DNA from: Hydrangea macrophylla
Taxonomy: Eukaryota > Streptophyta > Magnoliopsida > Cornales > Hydrangeaceae
Direction: 5' to 3'
Assembly: GCA_033977485.1 (NCBI GenBank)
Contig: CM066982.1
Location: forward strand, 35,256,218-35,320,217
Length of the DNA: 64,000 bases
The position numbers and the translations under genes were made by a program. Below, piece by piece: positions 10,009 through 22,036 of this stretch. How positions within the stretch are numbered: position 1 is the stretch's first letter; each line of letters opens with the position of its first letter. The notes under the pieces were generated by a model. The model saw only the letters and a list, made by a program, of their open reading frames with translations, was not told where the DNA came from and searched no databases.

Positions 10009-11454
10009 CTACTGCTGCCACCCATCATCTTCTCCTTCAATCAGATGAACTTTTGTAGAATTTAGGATGTCAATACGGGCTAAGGGAAGTCCTATGGGGA
10101 TTATAAGGGTAGAAGGATCAAAAGTAATGGGGTCATATTCAATGAAGCTAATATTTTGGTGGTTCGGTAGGGGATTTTGGGTGACATGAGGCTGCTTGGG
10201 AGGGGGCTCAATGATATTCTGGTTAATGAGGTCTTGGATATCATGGCGAAGGCACATGCAATCATCAGTGTTGTGGTCAGGGGCTTGACGATAGGTGCAT
10301 CTTTTGGACATATCATAATTGGGTGGTAGCGGGGTGTTTCGAGGCTGAAGGAGTTGGAGGTGGCCTTTTTTGAGGAGACGTTCTAAGGTTGAGGAAAGCG
10401 AGATTTCTAGCTTGGCAAAATTGCGAGGGGGTTTTTTCTGGAAAGGGCAATTGGAGGAGTTAGCTTGGTTGGAGGGTTGGTATAGCCTAGGAGGGTATGC
10501 CATGGGTTGACTACTAAGAGCATTGACATCCAGAGTGTTGCGGGAGTAATTGGGCCTTTTCGACTGACTTGGGGGGCTCTTCCTCCTTAATCTTTCCTTC
10601 CCTGATAGCATCTTCAATTCAAGTCCCAACTTCAAATAACTCCTTAAAGGTGGAGATGGATTGATAGAACAATTTTTCATGATAGAGCGGCTGCAAATTT
10701 TGGATTAACATCCTCACCTGTTCCTTCTCAACCGGTCGGTGGGTCATTTGTGCCACTTTGTTTCTCCATCAGCCTAAGAAAGCGGCAAAGGATTCATTGT
10801 GGTTTTTTCGAATAGTTTTCAAATCCCTGATTGTGACATCCAACTCTTGATTGTAGGAATAGTGATCAACGAATACCCAAACGATGTCTTCCCATGCTCG
10901 AGTTTTGGAAGCTTCCAAGGTAAGGAACCATGACAGTGTAGACTTTGCAAGAGTTTGCGGGAACAGCATCCCAATGTGCTCATGAGTGCAGTCCATTGAC
11001 TAGAAGATGCTCACGCACATCTTCACATGACTTTTTGGATTTCCAGTTCCATCAAAATGATCAATGGTAGGCATCTTGAAGTTTCTGGTAGTTTTAGCTT
11101 AACAGGTTCGAATAGCCCCTCCAAGTCTAGCATGTAGTCATCAACCCCTTTGTTTTTCCTCACTACGCTTTCTAGCTTATCAACTTTGTCCATTTTCTCT
11201 TAGAACTTCTTCTCATATGCAGGCGATGGAACTCCTTGAAACCAATCTTCCTCCCCATTATTCTCAGGGGGTGGTACAAATCCTGGTGGTGGAGGTGGCA
11301 CGAAATCTAGTGGTGGCGGGAACTCAGGTTGATATTGCGGCTGCTGCTGTTTCAATTCTTCCATAAACCTCAAGACTTAGGCTAGCCTATCGGACAACTG
11401 GTTTATGGTGACTCCTAATTCGGTGACCTTGTTTTCCAATTCTTCCTGATTCAT
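10009..11454 (-). pseudogene. gag: Tat copy 1: leader ORF and gag
   Basis: Starts at ATG 11454-11452 (MNQEELENKV) with a predicted coiled coil, then a Pro-rich stretch, then TAA at 11202-11200, followed six bases later by ATG 11193. The same TAA and ATG exist in copy 2. An extra TAA lies near 11367. The gag core (LSWFLTLEASKTRAWEDIV) is in 10769-10996 and ends at TGA 10771-10769. The C-terminal part (10009-10680) starts out of frame and then carries RPNYSRN, KKPPRNFAKLEI and a degenerate zinc-knuckle-like region (CTYRQAPDHNTDDC). It ends at a stop before a stretch that in copy 2 leads into protease. Confidence 0.8.
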
Positions 11455-11850
11455 GTTGAAAAAACTTGTTAGGGCTGATTCTGACCAAACAATTATCTAA
11501 ATTTCTGACCCAAGACCAAGATCCCAGCTGCTGACTTTGAGAATCTATAGTGACCCTACAGATTTGAGAGGGTCGTATCAGATTCTGACAGTGATGACTT
11601 TAGACAGATAAATGGCAGTGATGTTAACAGATGTCGATTGACTTGTGTACAGACTGACTAAAACAGTGCATGCGGATCGACAGGAATAGTGCATGCAAAT
11701 GAGACAAGCATGCGGATGTAAGCCCTAATCTATATGGTGCTCCTACTTCTAGCAGATAGCAGTTAAGAAATTAAGGTCCTAGCCATACAGAGTGTGCTAA
11801 CCTTACCTTCCAGTATGATCACCAGGGGTCAACAGAGGTTTCCAAGTCAT
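11455..11850 (-). other. Tat copy 1: leader between repeats and gag
   Basis: A non-coding 5' leader matched by 61849-62200 of copy 2 and partly by 34250-34380 of element B (shared blocks include gcatgcggatg-aagccctaatctatatg). It contains no ORF of note. Confidence 0.65.
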
Positions 11851-12300
11851 TTTGGGAAGTTTGGACAGAGTTTCTGGGAGAAACAGGTTATATCTGGGAT
11901 ATCTAGATAGAATTTCTGGGAGAAACAATTTATATCTGGGATATCTAGACAGAGTTTCTGGAAGAAACAGGTTATATTTGGGATATCTGGACAGAGTTTT
12001 TGGGGAAAATAGTTATATCTGGGATATATCTGGACAGAGTTTTTGGGAGAAACAGGTTATATCTGGAATATCTGGACAGAGTTTCTAGGAGAAAGAGGTT
12101 ATATCTAGGATATCTAAACAGAGTTTCTAGGAGAAATAGATTATATCTGGGAAATCTAGGAGATTTAGACAGAGTTTCTGGGAGAAACTGATATTTCTGG
12201 CTAATCTGGGTAATCTGGTGAGATTTCTGGAAGAAACTGAGATTTCTGGGTAATCTGGGGGATTTAGACAGAGTTTCTGGGAGACACTGGTATATCTAAC
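11851..12300 (-). repeat. Tat leader tandem repeat, ~48-bp unit (copy 1)
   Basis: About nine units of gggatatctggacagagttt followed by ctgggagaaacagg. Equivalent arrays with different copy number and unit composition lie at 34440-35165 and 62215-62672. The ORFs reading YLGYLDRVSGRN are generated by the repeat and are not genes. Confidence 0.85.
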
Positions 12301-12933
12301 AGGAGCATGTGATGATGGTGATCATACTGTCTAGCAAGTTTTCATACTCCTATGTCTTAGGACCAATAAACAAGGTTTGCAGTGTATATCTTTGTGAGCA
12401 TGGAGCAGACATCCTTGTCATGGTGCCTAGGCAGGTCAACTCAATGTAATCACATGTGAGTGATTGCCTTGGGAATCATAAGAAAGAGGTTCTGTTCTAT
12501 GCCATATAAGCGTCTACACTGCGCAGGTAATCCTACCAGGGCATACAACAGTTATATCACATTGTCCTATCTGAAAAGATAAATGAACAGTCCTATGAAA
12601 GGTTCTACAAGAATCTATATGCAAAGGCTAGGTTTAGTCAAAGAGGGTCCTTTGACGAGAGTTCCAATATACCGTCAGAGAGACAGTACGGAAGTGTTTA
12701 CACTTTTTTATATACCTTGGAAGGTACAGTATCAACGGTGACTTGTGCCCTGGCACAGCAAGACCTGAACAATGTCAGCGCCGCGTTTCAGACACAGTCG
12801 GAGGGGAAATGCAGGAGTGCAATGCGATGAACCAGACACAGTAAAAAGATGATTTTAAGGATGCTTCTCATGAGTCAAACCTCTGTATTATTTTGTTTTG
12901 AGAATAAAATCATCCCCAGCAGAGTCGCCAGAT
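12301..12933 (-). other. Tat copy 1: 5' leader with primer-binding site
   Basis: A conserved non-coding leader (same as 35165-35797 and 62673-63293). At its right end the reverse strand reads tggcgactctgctgggg (12912-12928), two or three bases inside the LTR end. This fits a primer site for a plant tRNA-Arg with a few mismatches, as known for Ogre/Tat elements. Confidence 0.7.
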
Positions 12934-14952
12934 TGTGGACACGGATTCCACCTCTTTTGTTATGATTTGTGATTGTTTTGAAAGAGAAAAAGAAAAGGAA
13001 AGTCTGTTGAAAACAGATACAGAGTCGCCGGCACTTGGTCTTTAGAGAACCAAGAAACCCAATTTGACTCACCCAAAAGGATAAAGGGCACCGGCCTTTC
13101 AGAACCATATAATCATCTTTTACTATGTTTGGTTCGATAATTAATACTATGATAATATATTACATTTCATAAGAAAATTGAAATGGAAGATCAAAAGATA
13201 AGATATCATTCATAAGATCTAAGTCAGATATCACACAATACAAAGGTAAAAGATCACACAAACAAACCTAGGAAAAAATTTCTAATCACATATCAAGTAA
13301 TCAATTTTTCCTAATCTAGGAGGGGACATGTATTGTTCTTGAAACAAATAATCAAAGAGATCAAAATATGCTTAGCAAGCTAGAATAATGCATGTTAATC
13401 TTTGGGAAAAGGAGACCTCTCAATCCCCAGGACAGATGAGAAAGGATGATTAGATCGAGGGGGAAGCATGGACGTGTGATCAAGTTCATTCCTTATAATC
13501 TTCTTAGATTAGGGGTCACAAAGGTCCCAAATCTTGCATGGATGCAATGTATGATCCTAGAATGTGCAAAGGTTGTACTGTGTTTGTGCACATGGACTTT
13601 CTAAAGTGACTTAGAAGTCTAAAATATGAATGATTAAATGAATGGAGGAAATCATCATGGGATATGTACAAATGTAGTATGGACCACTTCCTAGGATATA
13701 AAAAAATTTGAAGTACACATAAGCATCAAATCAAAGAATGAAAGTAAAAGTATGCTTGCTGTGAATAGTGGATAGAATAGTGGGTTAATCTTGTGAAAAA
13801 TAAAAAAGTAGGGTTAGAAATGTTTTTAGGTCATGATTGTTTATGTAGATCATCCTTATTGTGTCTATAATACATATCAAAAAGCCAATCTTCAATAACT
13901 ATTACAGATTGAGAGAAATCATATAAATTATAGAGGTTACTCAGAAACAGAGTCTGTACTTTTGACTGAAATATTGAAATATCTTAGAAAATGAAAACAA
14001 ATGATCTAGAGGCCCATATTCTACAAAAGGTTCCCTAAGACACTTAAGGTAAAGGGAAAAATGAGTTGGGACCACTCCTTTTGGAAACGTTGTCTGTAAA
14101 ACAAGTTCAAAGTCAACCAAGCTGCTGTGACAGCAAAAACAGAATATCTGGGGAGAATGTTTGGGTCCAAATGGACCACTTCCAAGTATTTCCAAGTCAA
14201 ACCAAAAATTGTGGGTGTTCTCTAATGAGTTAAGAAGACTTTCTAAGTGGTCTCATGTTAATACTTTGAGTATTGAGTCCTAGAGAAATCTTTGAATTCA
14301 GATTGTTCACTGTTTTGAAGATTTTGGGAAGAACTAGGGTCTTATTCTTTGAAATCAAATTGAGGGGTTTAATAGCGATTTTCAAACAGAGGTTTTAAAA
14401 GTATATTTTTAGCATTTAAATGGAGATTATGACCACTTGAAATATCAACATTAGAACCCATATCAAGAACCTCCAAGATTATTGGAGACATTGTTTTCAT
14501 TTTTGAAGACAACTTCAAGAATACATAGGAATGTATTGAAGTTGAAATCATCATCTATCAAACATGTTTTTGAGGTCAAGAGCTACTATCCATAAGGATT
14601 TACTCACCTCAAACTTCACGTCATCATCTAGATGATGACAGAGTAGTAAGTAAATAAAGAAAATCAAAATGAAATGGGATTAAGGAGGGATAAGCATAAT
14701 ATGTAAACAAGCAAGTAAGTAATCAATAGATGATATTCATGATGATTTTAGACTTGTAGCTTGGTGTTTCACTCATGTATGGTGACTTTAGACATGGAAG
14801 AGGCTTCCTATCTCAAAAATGCTCGCTAAAATGGTGGTTGGGTGTATTGAATGTGAATTAAATAGGAGTAATGAAGTAGAAAACAAAGTTTAGAACTCAC
14901 TTTTTAGTTGAAAATCAAAGGAAGAATCTCACTTTCACTCTCCTATCCTTAT
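12934..14952 (-). repeat. LTR A, left part (5' LTR of Tat copy 1)
   Basis: On the plus strand the LTR starts tgtggacacgg; on the element strand this is the LTR end. It aligns over its length with LTR B (35798 on), LTR C (45739 on) and LTR D (63294 on), but lacks about 135 bp near 13108 that B, C and D share. It is interrupted at 14953 by the Athila element and resumes at 29229. Without the insertion it is about 3170 bp. Confidence 0.85.
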
Positions 14953-15206
14953 TAACAAGCGGGGGTATTTGTAAAATACAACCGCGCTAAAGGAGGAAAA
15001 CACGCTAATTTAGTTCACAATTCCCTCATATATCTGTAGTTTGGATTACAATGCCAGTTTCCACACATTATGATTAATCTATGATAAGTTGTGTGTTTTA
15101 GCTGTGATTTGTGCAGATTTCTGTCGCTGTGTGAATAATTGAAGGAGCAGGATAAAAAGGAAGTGCTTAGCTTTAATGAAGATAACTCAAAGCTGAAAAT
15201 TGAAGT

Positions 15207-15299
15207 TCGAGCGATCGAGGTTTCGATCGATCTAACTTTTATCAAGCGATCGAAGATTCTAGAAGTTCAATCGATCGAGATTTGTTCGATCGATCGAAC
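15207..15299 (+). promoter_or_regulatory. Cluster of TCGATCGA palindromes in Athila U3
   Basis: At least five gcgatcga or tcgatcgat sites occur in 93 bp, ending in the perfect 16-base palindrome gttcgatcgatcgaac (15284-15299), about 70 bp upstream of the TATA box. The matching cluster of the 3' LTR is at about 27832-27944. Confidence 0.6.
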
Positions 15300-15367
15300 A
15301 TGCCTTTTATCAGAATACGCGCACGCAGCAAAAGACGGAGTTTTTAACCCTAGCATTAGGATTTTAC

Positions 15368-15375
15368 TATATAAA
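15368..15375 (+). promoter_or_regulatory. Athila LTR TATA box
   Basis: The sequence tatataaa is preceded by aggattttac and followed by ctcgtattg. It is duplicated in the 3' LTR at 28013-28020. It is the likely core promoter of the element. Confidence 0.7.
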
Positions 15376-15796
15376 CTCGTATTGTTTATGTCCAGGAGGA
15401 CGCCCACACTTACTTTTTATCAGTTTTCATAGAGAGAGGGAGTTTTTGGATTGTTTTGTAGGTTGTTCCTCAAGGTTTTACATTGTTAGCTTGGATTCTC
15501 TTTGGTTTAATACAAGTTCTTTGTTCCAGGTTACTTAGTTATTGTTTTATTTACATACTGCACTTAGTTAATCGTAGATTATTGTTTAATCTTATTGCTT
15601 TGCATGCTAGATACGTTAAAATCTCAAGTTTTCATGGTTTTAATGAAAAGCGCACAACCAAACGGCACCTTAATGAATCTTTACGTTAAGAACGCATCTG
15701 GGACACTCCAGACCATGTCTGAGTAGTCCAAGGTTGGGAGATCGTGATGAAAATGTAATTTCAAGCCTCTGCCATGCACCAGAATGATACCTGTGT

Positions 15797-15925
15797 TCGA
15801 TCGATCGGAGTTATTTCGAGCGATCAGTACATAGATATAGTCAATCGATCGAAGACATTTCGATCGATTGAGAGATGACGATTGTCGATCGATCAAAAGC
15901 GCGTCGATCGATCGAACTTTCAGAT
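15797..15925 (+). repeat. Second TCGATCGA palindrome cluster in the Athila LTR
   Basis: Seven sites of the form tcgatcgat, gcgatcag or tcgatcgaa occur in about 130 bp downstream of the TATA box, so they would be in the transcript. The same block is at 28440-28562 in the 3' LTR. Confidence 0.65.
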
Positions 15926-16584
15926 TCTTGAGAACATCCAATACAGTATTCCAAGACTTTCTGTTTTAAGGATTTGTTATCAAACTGTCCCCAAATGCTC
16001 AGTTTGTCAAAACAGTCTTCGAACTTAAGGCCTTAAGGCATTTTCTTTCAATACATTTTGCAAACCACCCTCAATGCTAACACCATTGTAGGTGCAAGTC
16101 TTAACTATTGAATTAAACCGCTTTCATGTATTTCGCACTTAATTGAGATGATATAGTCCCGGTCATGAAAGGGCTATTGATTCTAGATCCTTAGAGAAGT
16201 ACGGAATACTGTAGAAGAGGTACTCTATTGAGCTTAATTGCAATTGCATGGTAGACGGCTAGGTCATAGTGGATTCACGTGATCCCAACACTTCCTTTTA
16301 TTAAGAAAAACCGCTCTTAAAATCTCGCTTTAGTTAAATAGTTAATCGTTAGTTAATTTAATTTAGTTGCTTTTAATTTTAGTAGTTGTTATTTGTAGAA
16401 CTTTGTGTTCTACATTTCTTTTAAAACATTGAATCTTCTTTACTTTTAGAGTCTAATCTAGGTAACTTAATTCTCATCCTTCCCTGTGGGATCGACCTGG
16501 ACTTAATCCAGTTTACTACTTGCACGATTACCTACACTTGGGTATAGCACACAAGCGCACAGAAAAATATTCGTGTCAAGTTTT

Positions 16585-16601
16585 TGGCGCCGTTGCCGGG
16601 G
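16585..16601 (+). other. Primer-binding site for tRNA-Asp
   Basis: The sequence tggcgccgttgccgggg is the exact complement of the 3' end of a plant tRNA-Asp including CCA. It starts six bases after the LTR end. tRNA-Asp priming is characteristic of Athila. Confidence 0.85.
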
Positions 16602-16717
16602 AAGGCGACGAGTTAATACTTAGGTTACCTCAATCTCTCTTCATCTATTTCTGTTTTTAATTTCTTTTTCTTTTAGTTTCTTAGGTAAAACACTTTCCTT
16701 AGGAACTCTCTTAGTTC

Positions 16718-17030
16718 ATGTCCAACAATTCCATTGAAGGAATTTTCGAAAATCCACTCTACTTATCAGATTCCTCTAGTTCTGTTAACCCTGTAGCTAC
16801 TCCTACTGAATCAATGGGTGATAATCAAAGTGAACATGGTGATAATGTGGTTGCACCACTTGATGAGGCGCTATGACCTTTATGCGATCTCATGCAACCA
16901 GAACACGCACCTATGCCCTCTTGCATTCTAATCCCACCATACGCTGGCGAATTTCAATTTTGCAATGGGATGATCCAACTTCTTCCCACCTTTCATGGGA
17001 TGGAAAGTGAGTTCAGGTCCCTTTCTCCGT
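16718..17030 (+). pseudogene. gag: Athila gag N-terminal remnant
   Basis: ATG 16718 (MSNNSIEGIFENPLY) begins an acidic N-terminus. TGA at 16874-16876 interrupts it, at a position that would be CGA before a C-to-T change. The frame then reads through SCILIPPYAGEFQFCNGMIQ and LLPTFHGMESE, which is the conserved entry to the gag core. Immediately after, it runs into the downstream frame at about 17010 without the gag core itself. The next frame (from 16995) picks up at the C-terminal end of the core. This indicates an internal deletion of several hundred base pairs that also shifted the frame. Confidence 0.75.
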
Positions 17031-18806
17031 AAAAACACCGAAGAGGCTGAAGCCCATTTTGATTGGTTGGCTGAATACGCTCATGAATGGTCGAATTCGG
17101 ATGATGTCTCACTCTCACAGATATCCTGTGTAGAAGAGAAAAGCCTATACCAACTAAACAGTGAAGATCACCTCATGACTAAATATGAAGAACTAGCAAA
17201 GAAAGTAGAGGAGTTAGGCATGAAAGGAGGAAGTTCGAGGCAGAATTTGCCTGAAGAACCATGCGGCACATGCAATATGTTGGGACATACCACTCAATAT
17301 TGTCTTAATGTGCCGTATTTTCAAGAACAACCCCCCATGGAATTGAATGCCATGCAAGGGTATAAGGGGACAGGGAATTCCTATAACAACAACAATTTAC
17401 AAAACAATAACAATCGATGGAATCACCCTGGTTTTGATTGGAAAAATGATGCTGGGACTCAAAATCAACATCAACAACAGCAGCCCTACAATAACCAATA
17501 TCAAGGACAATACAATAGGCAGTCCGAGTCATACAATCAAAATAGATTTAATAATTACAACCAAGTGCAACCTTCTAATAATCAACAGTCTAATGTGTAC
17601 GTGCCATTGCACAAAAAGGTGCAAGAGGAAGATCCTATCTCTAACGTCAACCTAACACAAAAATTAATTCAAATGATGAGTAAAATGTCTGTGATGTTAG
17701 ATAGGATGGATGCACAACAAGAGGGATCGGGCGGAACATTTCCTGCCCAACCACTTCAAAACCCTAAGGGATACAATAACGGTCTTCCGAATCACGAACA
17801 AGCAAAAGCCGTGACGACTCTGAGAAACGGCAAGATTATAGGGCAAAATATGCCTATCTCTACCCCCGAAGAGTATGAGGAGGACGAAGTGGTCAATACA
17901 AATAAACCTTCTACTCAAGAAGAGGAGCCCACTGCTAGTAAAGAACCATTAGAAACAAATACTAAAGCTCCTAAAGAAGTGGGAGAAGTTGAGAGAAGGC
18001 CCGGAAAGGAATCCATTAATGATGAAGTGCCAAAATGCCCTTTCCCCGCGCCTTATCCTCAAAGGTTAAAGAAACCCAAAAATGAGGCAAAGAATCAGGA
18101 GTTCTTGGAATTATTCAAACAAGTTAAAATCAATCTCCCACTTCTTGATGCTATAAAACAAGTGTCGGCCTACGCGAAGTATCTCAAAGACTTATGTACG
18201 GTCAAAAGGAGGCAAAGTGTGAAGAAACACGCTTACGTCGCTTGCGAAGCAAGTGCAATTATCCAAAATGAATTGCCTCCTAAACTCAAAGACCCCGGCA
18301 CTCCCACTGTCTCATGTCAAATTGGGAATCAAAAGATAGATAACGCACTCCTCGACCTAGGAGCTAACGTAAACCTTCTGCCATACTCGATTTATAAACA
18401 ACTAGGGCTAGGTGAATATAAACCCACCCGAGTTGCATTGCAATTGGCAGATAGGTCGGTTAAGTACCCAAGAGGAGTTTTGGAAGACGTACTTGTTCAA
18501 ATAGACTCATTTGTCTTCCCGGTTGATTTTGTCATTTTAGACACTGAACCTGTGTCCAATCTAGGTTCACAAATCCCGGTCATTTTTGGACGTCCGTTCC
18601 TAAACACAATCGATGCCACAATAAAAGTGAGAAGTGGTATCATGACCATCGTATTCGGGAATATGACGTTAAATGTCAAAATTTTTTCAAACCCCCGATA
18701 TGAAGAATACGATGATGAGGAGGAAGTGAATTACATCAACACTGTAATAGAAGATGAGGCTGATTTCGTTGATTACAAAGATCCTTTGGAGGTAGTCGTG
18801 TCATAA
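16995..18806 (+). pseudogene. gag-pol: Athila gag C-terminus and aspartic protease
   Basis: 603 residues in the pol frame. Residues 15-35 (EEAEAHFDWLAEYAHEWS) are the end of the gag core. A CCHC knuckle is at C90, C93, H98 and C103 and would bind RNA. Residues 115-205 are rich in Q and N. Residues 275-395 are acidic and low in complexity. From about residue 445 follows the retropepsin: catalytic DLGA at 454-457 (Athila elements commonly have Leu in place of Thr), then NVNLLPY, and IFGRPFL near residue 535. The segment ends at TAA 18804-18806, which is in frame with RT and so a premature stop. The displayed ATG is a convenience, because the true start lay in the deleted gag. Confidence 0.85.
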
Positions 18807-18842
18807 TTTGATGCTATCTATCAACCTAAAGAGTCTACTCCA

Positions 18843-19955
18843 TTGGATGCTGTTTTAAATCACACTTGCCTTATGTTAGATACACTAGAGGAGGATAGAG
18901 CTGAATGTATGTGGATAACACCATATGAACCACTGTCTCCTAAAACAAAGCTAGTCATGCCCTCGAACATGCAGTTTCCCGAATTGGAATTAAAGGAGCT
19001 TCCAAAAGAGCTCAAATACACTTTCCTAGGGACTGAGAAGATGTATCCTGTCATAATCTCATCCACGTTAAATTCTGAACAAGAGGATAAGTTAATCGAG
19101 GTGTTGAAACAACATAAAGGAGCATTAGGATGGACTATTGCCGACCTCAAAGGCATAAGCCCGTCGGTGTGCACCCATAAGATATATTTGGAGGAAGACG
19201 CTAAACCTTCGCGACAAATGCAAAGGCGTCTGAATCCCAACATGCAAGAAGTAGTCAAAAAGGAAGTGCTGAAACTACTTGATGTTGGGATCATATATCC
19301 AATATCTGACAGCCCCTGGGTCAGTCTGACCCAAGTGGTGCCTAAAAAGGCAGGTATAACAGTTATTCCAAATAAAGATGGCGAATTAGTACCAACACGC
19401 GTCCCCACTAGATGGCGGATGTGTAATGATTATCGAAAGCTGAATATTGTGACCCGAAAAGACCATTTTCCATTGCCATTCATGGATCAAATGCTAGAAC
19501 GAGTGGCAGGTCATAAATACTACTGCGTTCTGGACGGATATAGCGGTTATAAACAGATTGAAATTTCTCCTGATCAAGAGAAAACAACCTGCACGTGTCC
19601 ATTCAGTACTTTCGCCTACCGACGTATGCCTTTCGGGCTATGCAATGCACCTGCTACATTTCATCGATGCATGTTGAGTATTTTCAGTGACATGGTCGAA
19701 CAAATTCTCGAAGTATTTATGGATGATTTCTCTGTGTTCGACCATAGTTTCAAAAACTGCTTAGATAATCTGGAACGTGTGCTAGCTAGATGCGAGGACA
19801 AACACCTAGTACTAAACTGGGAAAAATGTCACTTCATGGTGACCAAGGGAATTGTCCTCGGACACATCATTTCTGATAAAGGTATCCAAGTCGATAAAGC
19901 AAAAGTAGATATAATCTCGAACTTACCTGTCCCTCGTACAGTCAGAGATATTTGA
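18843..19955 (+). pseudogene. pol: Athila reverse transcriptase
   Basis: 370 residues in the same frame as the protease. Residues 85-130 are the connection to RT, with CTHKIYLEEDAKPSRQMQRR. The RT palm runs from about residue 140: NDYRKLN (195-201), motif A with catalytic D231 in LDGYSGYKQI, FGLCNAPATF (264-273) and the catalytic FMDD at 292-295. It ends at TGA 19953-19955 within a conserved block following the thumb, at a likely former CGA. The catalytic residues themselves are intact. It would copy the element RNA in the cytoplasmic particle. Confidence 0.88.
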
Positions 19956-20141
19956 TCCTTTCTGGGACATGCGGGATTCTATCGTCCCTTTATCCAAAAT
20001 TTTAGTGCAATTTCCCGGCCACTGTGTCAACTGTTAGCGAAAGATATGCCATTCGAATGGTCGGAAAATTGTCAAACATCTTTTGACGCACTAAAAGAAC
20101 ACCTTACCTCTGCACCGATAATATAGGCACCCGACTGGAGT

Positions 20142-21581
20142 TTGCCTTTTGAGTTAATGTGCGATGCTAGTGACTACACCATTGGCGCAGTGCTAGGACA
20201 GAGGAAGGATAAAAAGCCTTACGTAATCTACTATGCCAGTCGTACACTTAATGAAGCTCAAATGAATTATACAACTACCGAAAAAGAGCTACTGGCGATA
20301 GTTTTCGCTCTGGATAAATTCAGGTCATATTTGATAGGGTCCCCAATCGTCTGTTTTACAGATCACTCGGCCCTCAAATATTTGTTATCTAAGAAGGATG
20401 CAAAACAAAGGCTGATTCGTTGGATACTCCTACTCCAAGAGTTCGATATCACAATCAAAGACAAAAAGGGTGTAGAGAATGTGGTTGCAGACCATTTATC
20501 TCGGTTAACGTTTGTTGACAATACTGAACCCATACCGATAAAGGAAGAATTCCTAGATGAGCAATTGATGACTGTGTCCGCTCTACCTTGGTATGCAGAT
20601 ATAGTAAACTATCTGGTTACGGGAGAGACTCCTAGACATTGGTCAAATCAAGACAAGAAGCAGTTCCTCTCTTTCGTACGTCATTTCTTCTTCGATGACC
20701 CGTACTTATTTAAGTATTGTGCTGATCAGGTCATCAGACGTTGCATTCCAAATGAGGATATAACCGTCATTTTAGCATCATGCCATTCTGAGGCATGCGG
20801 TGGCCATTTCGCATCACAAAAGACCGCACAAAAAGTTCTACATAGCGGTTTTTACTGGCCCACCTTGTTTAAAGATGCCTACGCTTTTTGCAAAACGTGC
20901 CAACGCTATCAACAGCTTGGTACAATTTCAAAAAGGAACTCCATGCCCTTAACCCCCATTATCACGAATGAAATATTTGATTGTTGGGGCATAGACTTCA
21001 TGGGCCCGTTTCCTAAATCAAATAATTGCAAATATATACTCCTCGCTATGGAATATATATCAAAGTGGGTAGAAGCGATATCAACAAGACGCAATGACCA
21101 CATAACGGTGATGTCCTTTCTTAAGGAACATATTCTATCGCATTTTGGAACCCTGAAAGCCCTAATAAGTGACCAAGGCAAGCACTTCTGCAATAGGCCT
21201 TTGGAATCACTCCTCAGGAAATATGGGGTCAATCACAAAATCGCTCTCGCCTACCATCCACAAACAAACGGGCAAGCAGAGTTGGCTAACCGAGAAATCA
21301 AGCATATTCTCGAAAAGAAGGTTAGTTTCAACAGAAAGGATTGGGCATATAAACTGACTGATGCACTATGGGCATACCGTACCGCATACAAAACAAACCT
21401 AGGGATGTCCCCATTCAGGCTAGTATATAGGAAAGCATGTCACCTCCTTGTCAAAATCGAACACAAAGCTTATTGGGCGACACGCTCATTGAACTTTGAT
21501 ATTAAAGAGGGAGGGCATCTTCGAAAACTCCAACTGGCTGAATTGGAAGAAATACGTCGAGATGCATACGACAATGCTTGA
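20142..21581 (+). pseudogene. pol: Athila RNase H and integrase
   Basis: 479 residues, same frame as RT. Between 19956 and 20141 the frame is interrupted only by TAG 20124-20126. RNase H occupies residues 1-120 with D8 (CDAS), E49, D74 ([11 protein letters not shown]) and D117 (ADHLSR). Integrase follows: zinc site H215, H222, C250 and C253, then catalytic D285 (WGIDFMGPF), D344 (ISDQG) and E380 (GQAE), with 35 residues between D344 and E380. All catalytic residues are present. The segment ends at TGA 21579-21581 (DNA, stop, LHKERLKAL), which again fits CGA to TGA. Confidence 0.9.
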
Positions 21582-21878
21582 TTACACAAGGAAAGGTTGA
21601 AGGCTCTCCACGATAGAATTATTTATCGTAAATCATTCGAGCCGGGGCAGAAAGTCTTGCTGTACGACTCTCGCCTCCACCTTTTCCCAGGTAAACTCCG
21701 ATCTAGGTGGACAGGACCATTTATAGTCAAATCTATCTTTCCACATGGGGCAGTTGAGCTGATAAACACCAAGAACGATGCAGTTTTCAAGGTCAATGGC
21801 CAAAGGCTAAAACCGTTCTTGGAGAATTTCCAAACAGAGGTTGAGTTCATCCAACTGGATGAACCCAACTACTCTTGA
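21582..21878 (+). pseudogene. pol: Athila integrase C-terminal domain
   Basis: The pol frame continues directly after the premature stop at 21579. It codes about 98 residues: basic [16 protein letters not shown], then [18 protein letters not shown] and [20 protein letters not shown], the GPF/Y-type module that binds DNA in Ty3 integrases. No chromodomain follows. The natural stop of pol is at 21876-21878 (TGA after EPNYS). Confidence 0.85.
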
Positions 21879-22036
21879 TCCCAAACATTAAGCGTTTTCT
21901 CCACGTTGTTGTTGTATACCTTTACTTTTGTCGTTTTCCATTTTGTTGATGTCTTCTGTTTCTATTTCATTTTCTGTAAGTGATTTCGATTCTAATTTGC
22001 TGTTTCATATTATCTCTCCCATGCAGGCTATTCAAT
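21879..22036 (+). other. Athila spacer with intron-like signals
   Basis: A pyrimidine-rich spacer. It holds a donor-like ctgtaagt (gt at 21976) and an acceptor-like tctctcccatgcag ending at 22026, 11 bp before the next ATG. The interval (51 bp) is short for a plant intron, so the acceptor may pair with a donor further upstream. Confidence 0.4.

Larger units (their letters stand above)
6793..12933 (-). mobile_element. Tat/Ogre-type Ty3/gypsy copy 1, internal region, truncated
   Basis: Read leftward from the primer site (about 12915-12931) it carries a tandem-repeat leader, gag, protease, a linker, RNase H, archaeal-type RNase H and the first part of integrase. It stops at about 6793, so most of integrase, the antisense cassette and the 3' LTR are missing. 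Gene order and sequence closely parallel Tat copy 2 (49157-63293). Its 5' LTR is LTR A (12934-14952 plus 29229-30379). The RT core is deleted, so the copy could not have moved on its own enzymes after that event. Confidence 0.85.
14953..16578 (+). repeat. Athila 5' LTR
   Basis: 1626 bp from taacaagcgg (the expected first bases tg are changed to ta) to attcgtgtca. The 3' LTR is nearly identical but carries about 20 extra bases in the palindrome cluster (near 27838-27862). It contains two clusters of TCGATCGA-type palindromes (about 15207-15299 and 15797-15925) and a TATA box. ORFs inside are present in both LTRs and are not genes. Confidence 0.92.

Noticed and set aside
9234..10048. Plus-strand ORFs overlapping Tat copy 1 pol
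   Set aside because: These are shadows of minus-strand protease and gag coding sequence, which has clear motifs.
11852..12191. Repetitive ORFs reading YLGYLDRVSGRN
   Set aside because: They arise from the ~48-bp leader repeat; equivalent arrays in element B and copy 2 do not keep the frame. They are also on the strand opposite to the element.
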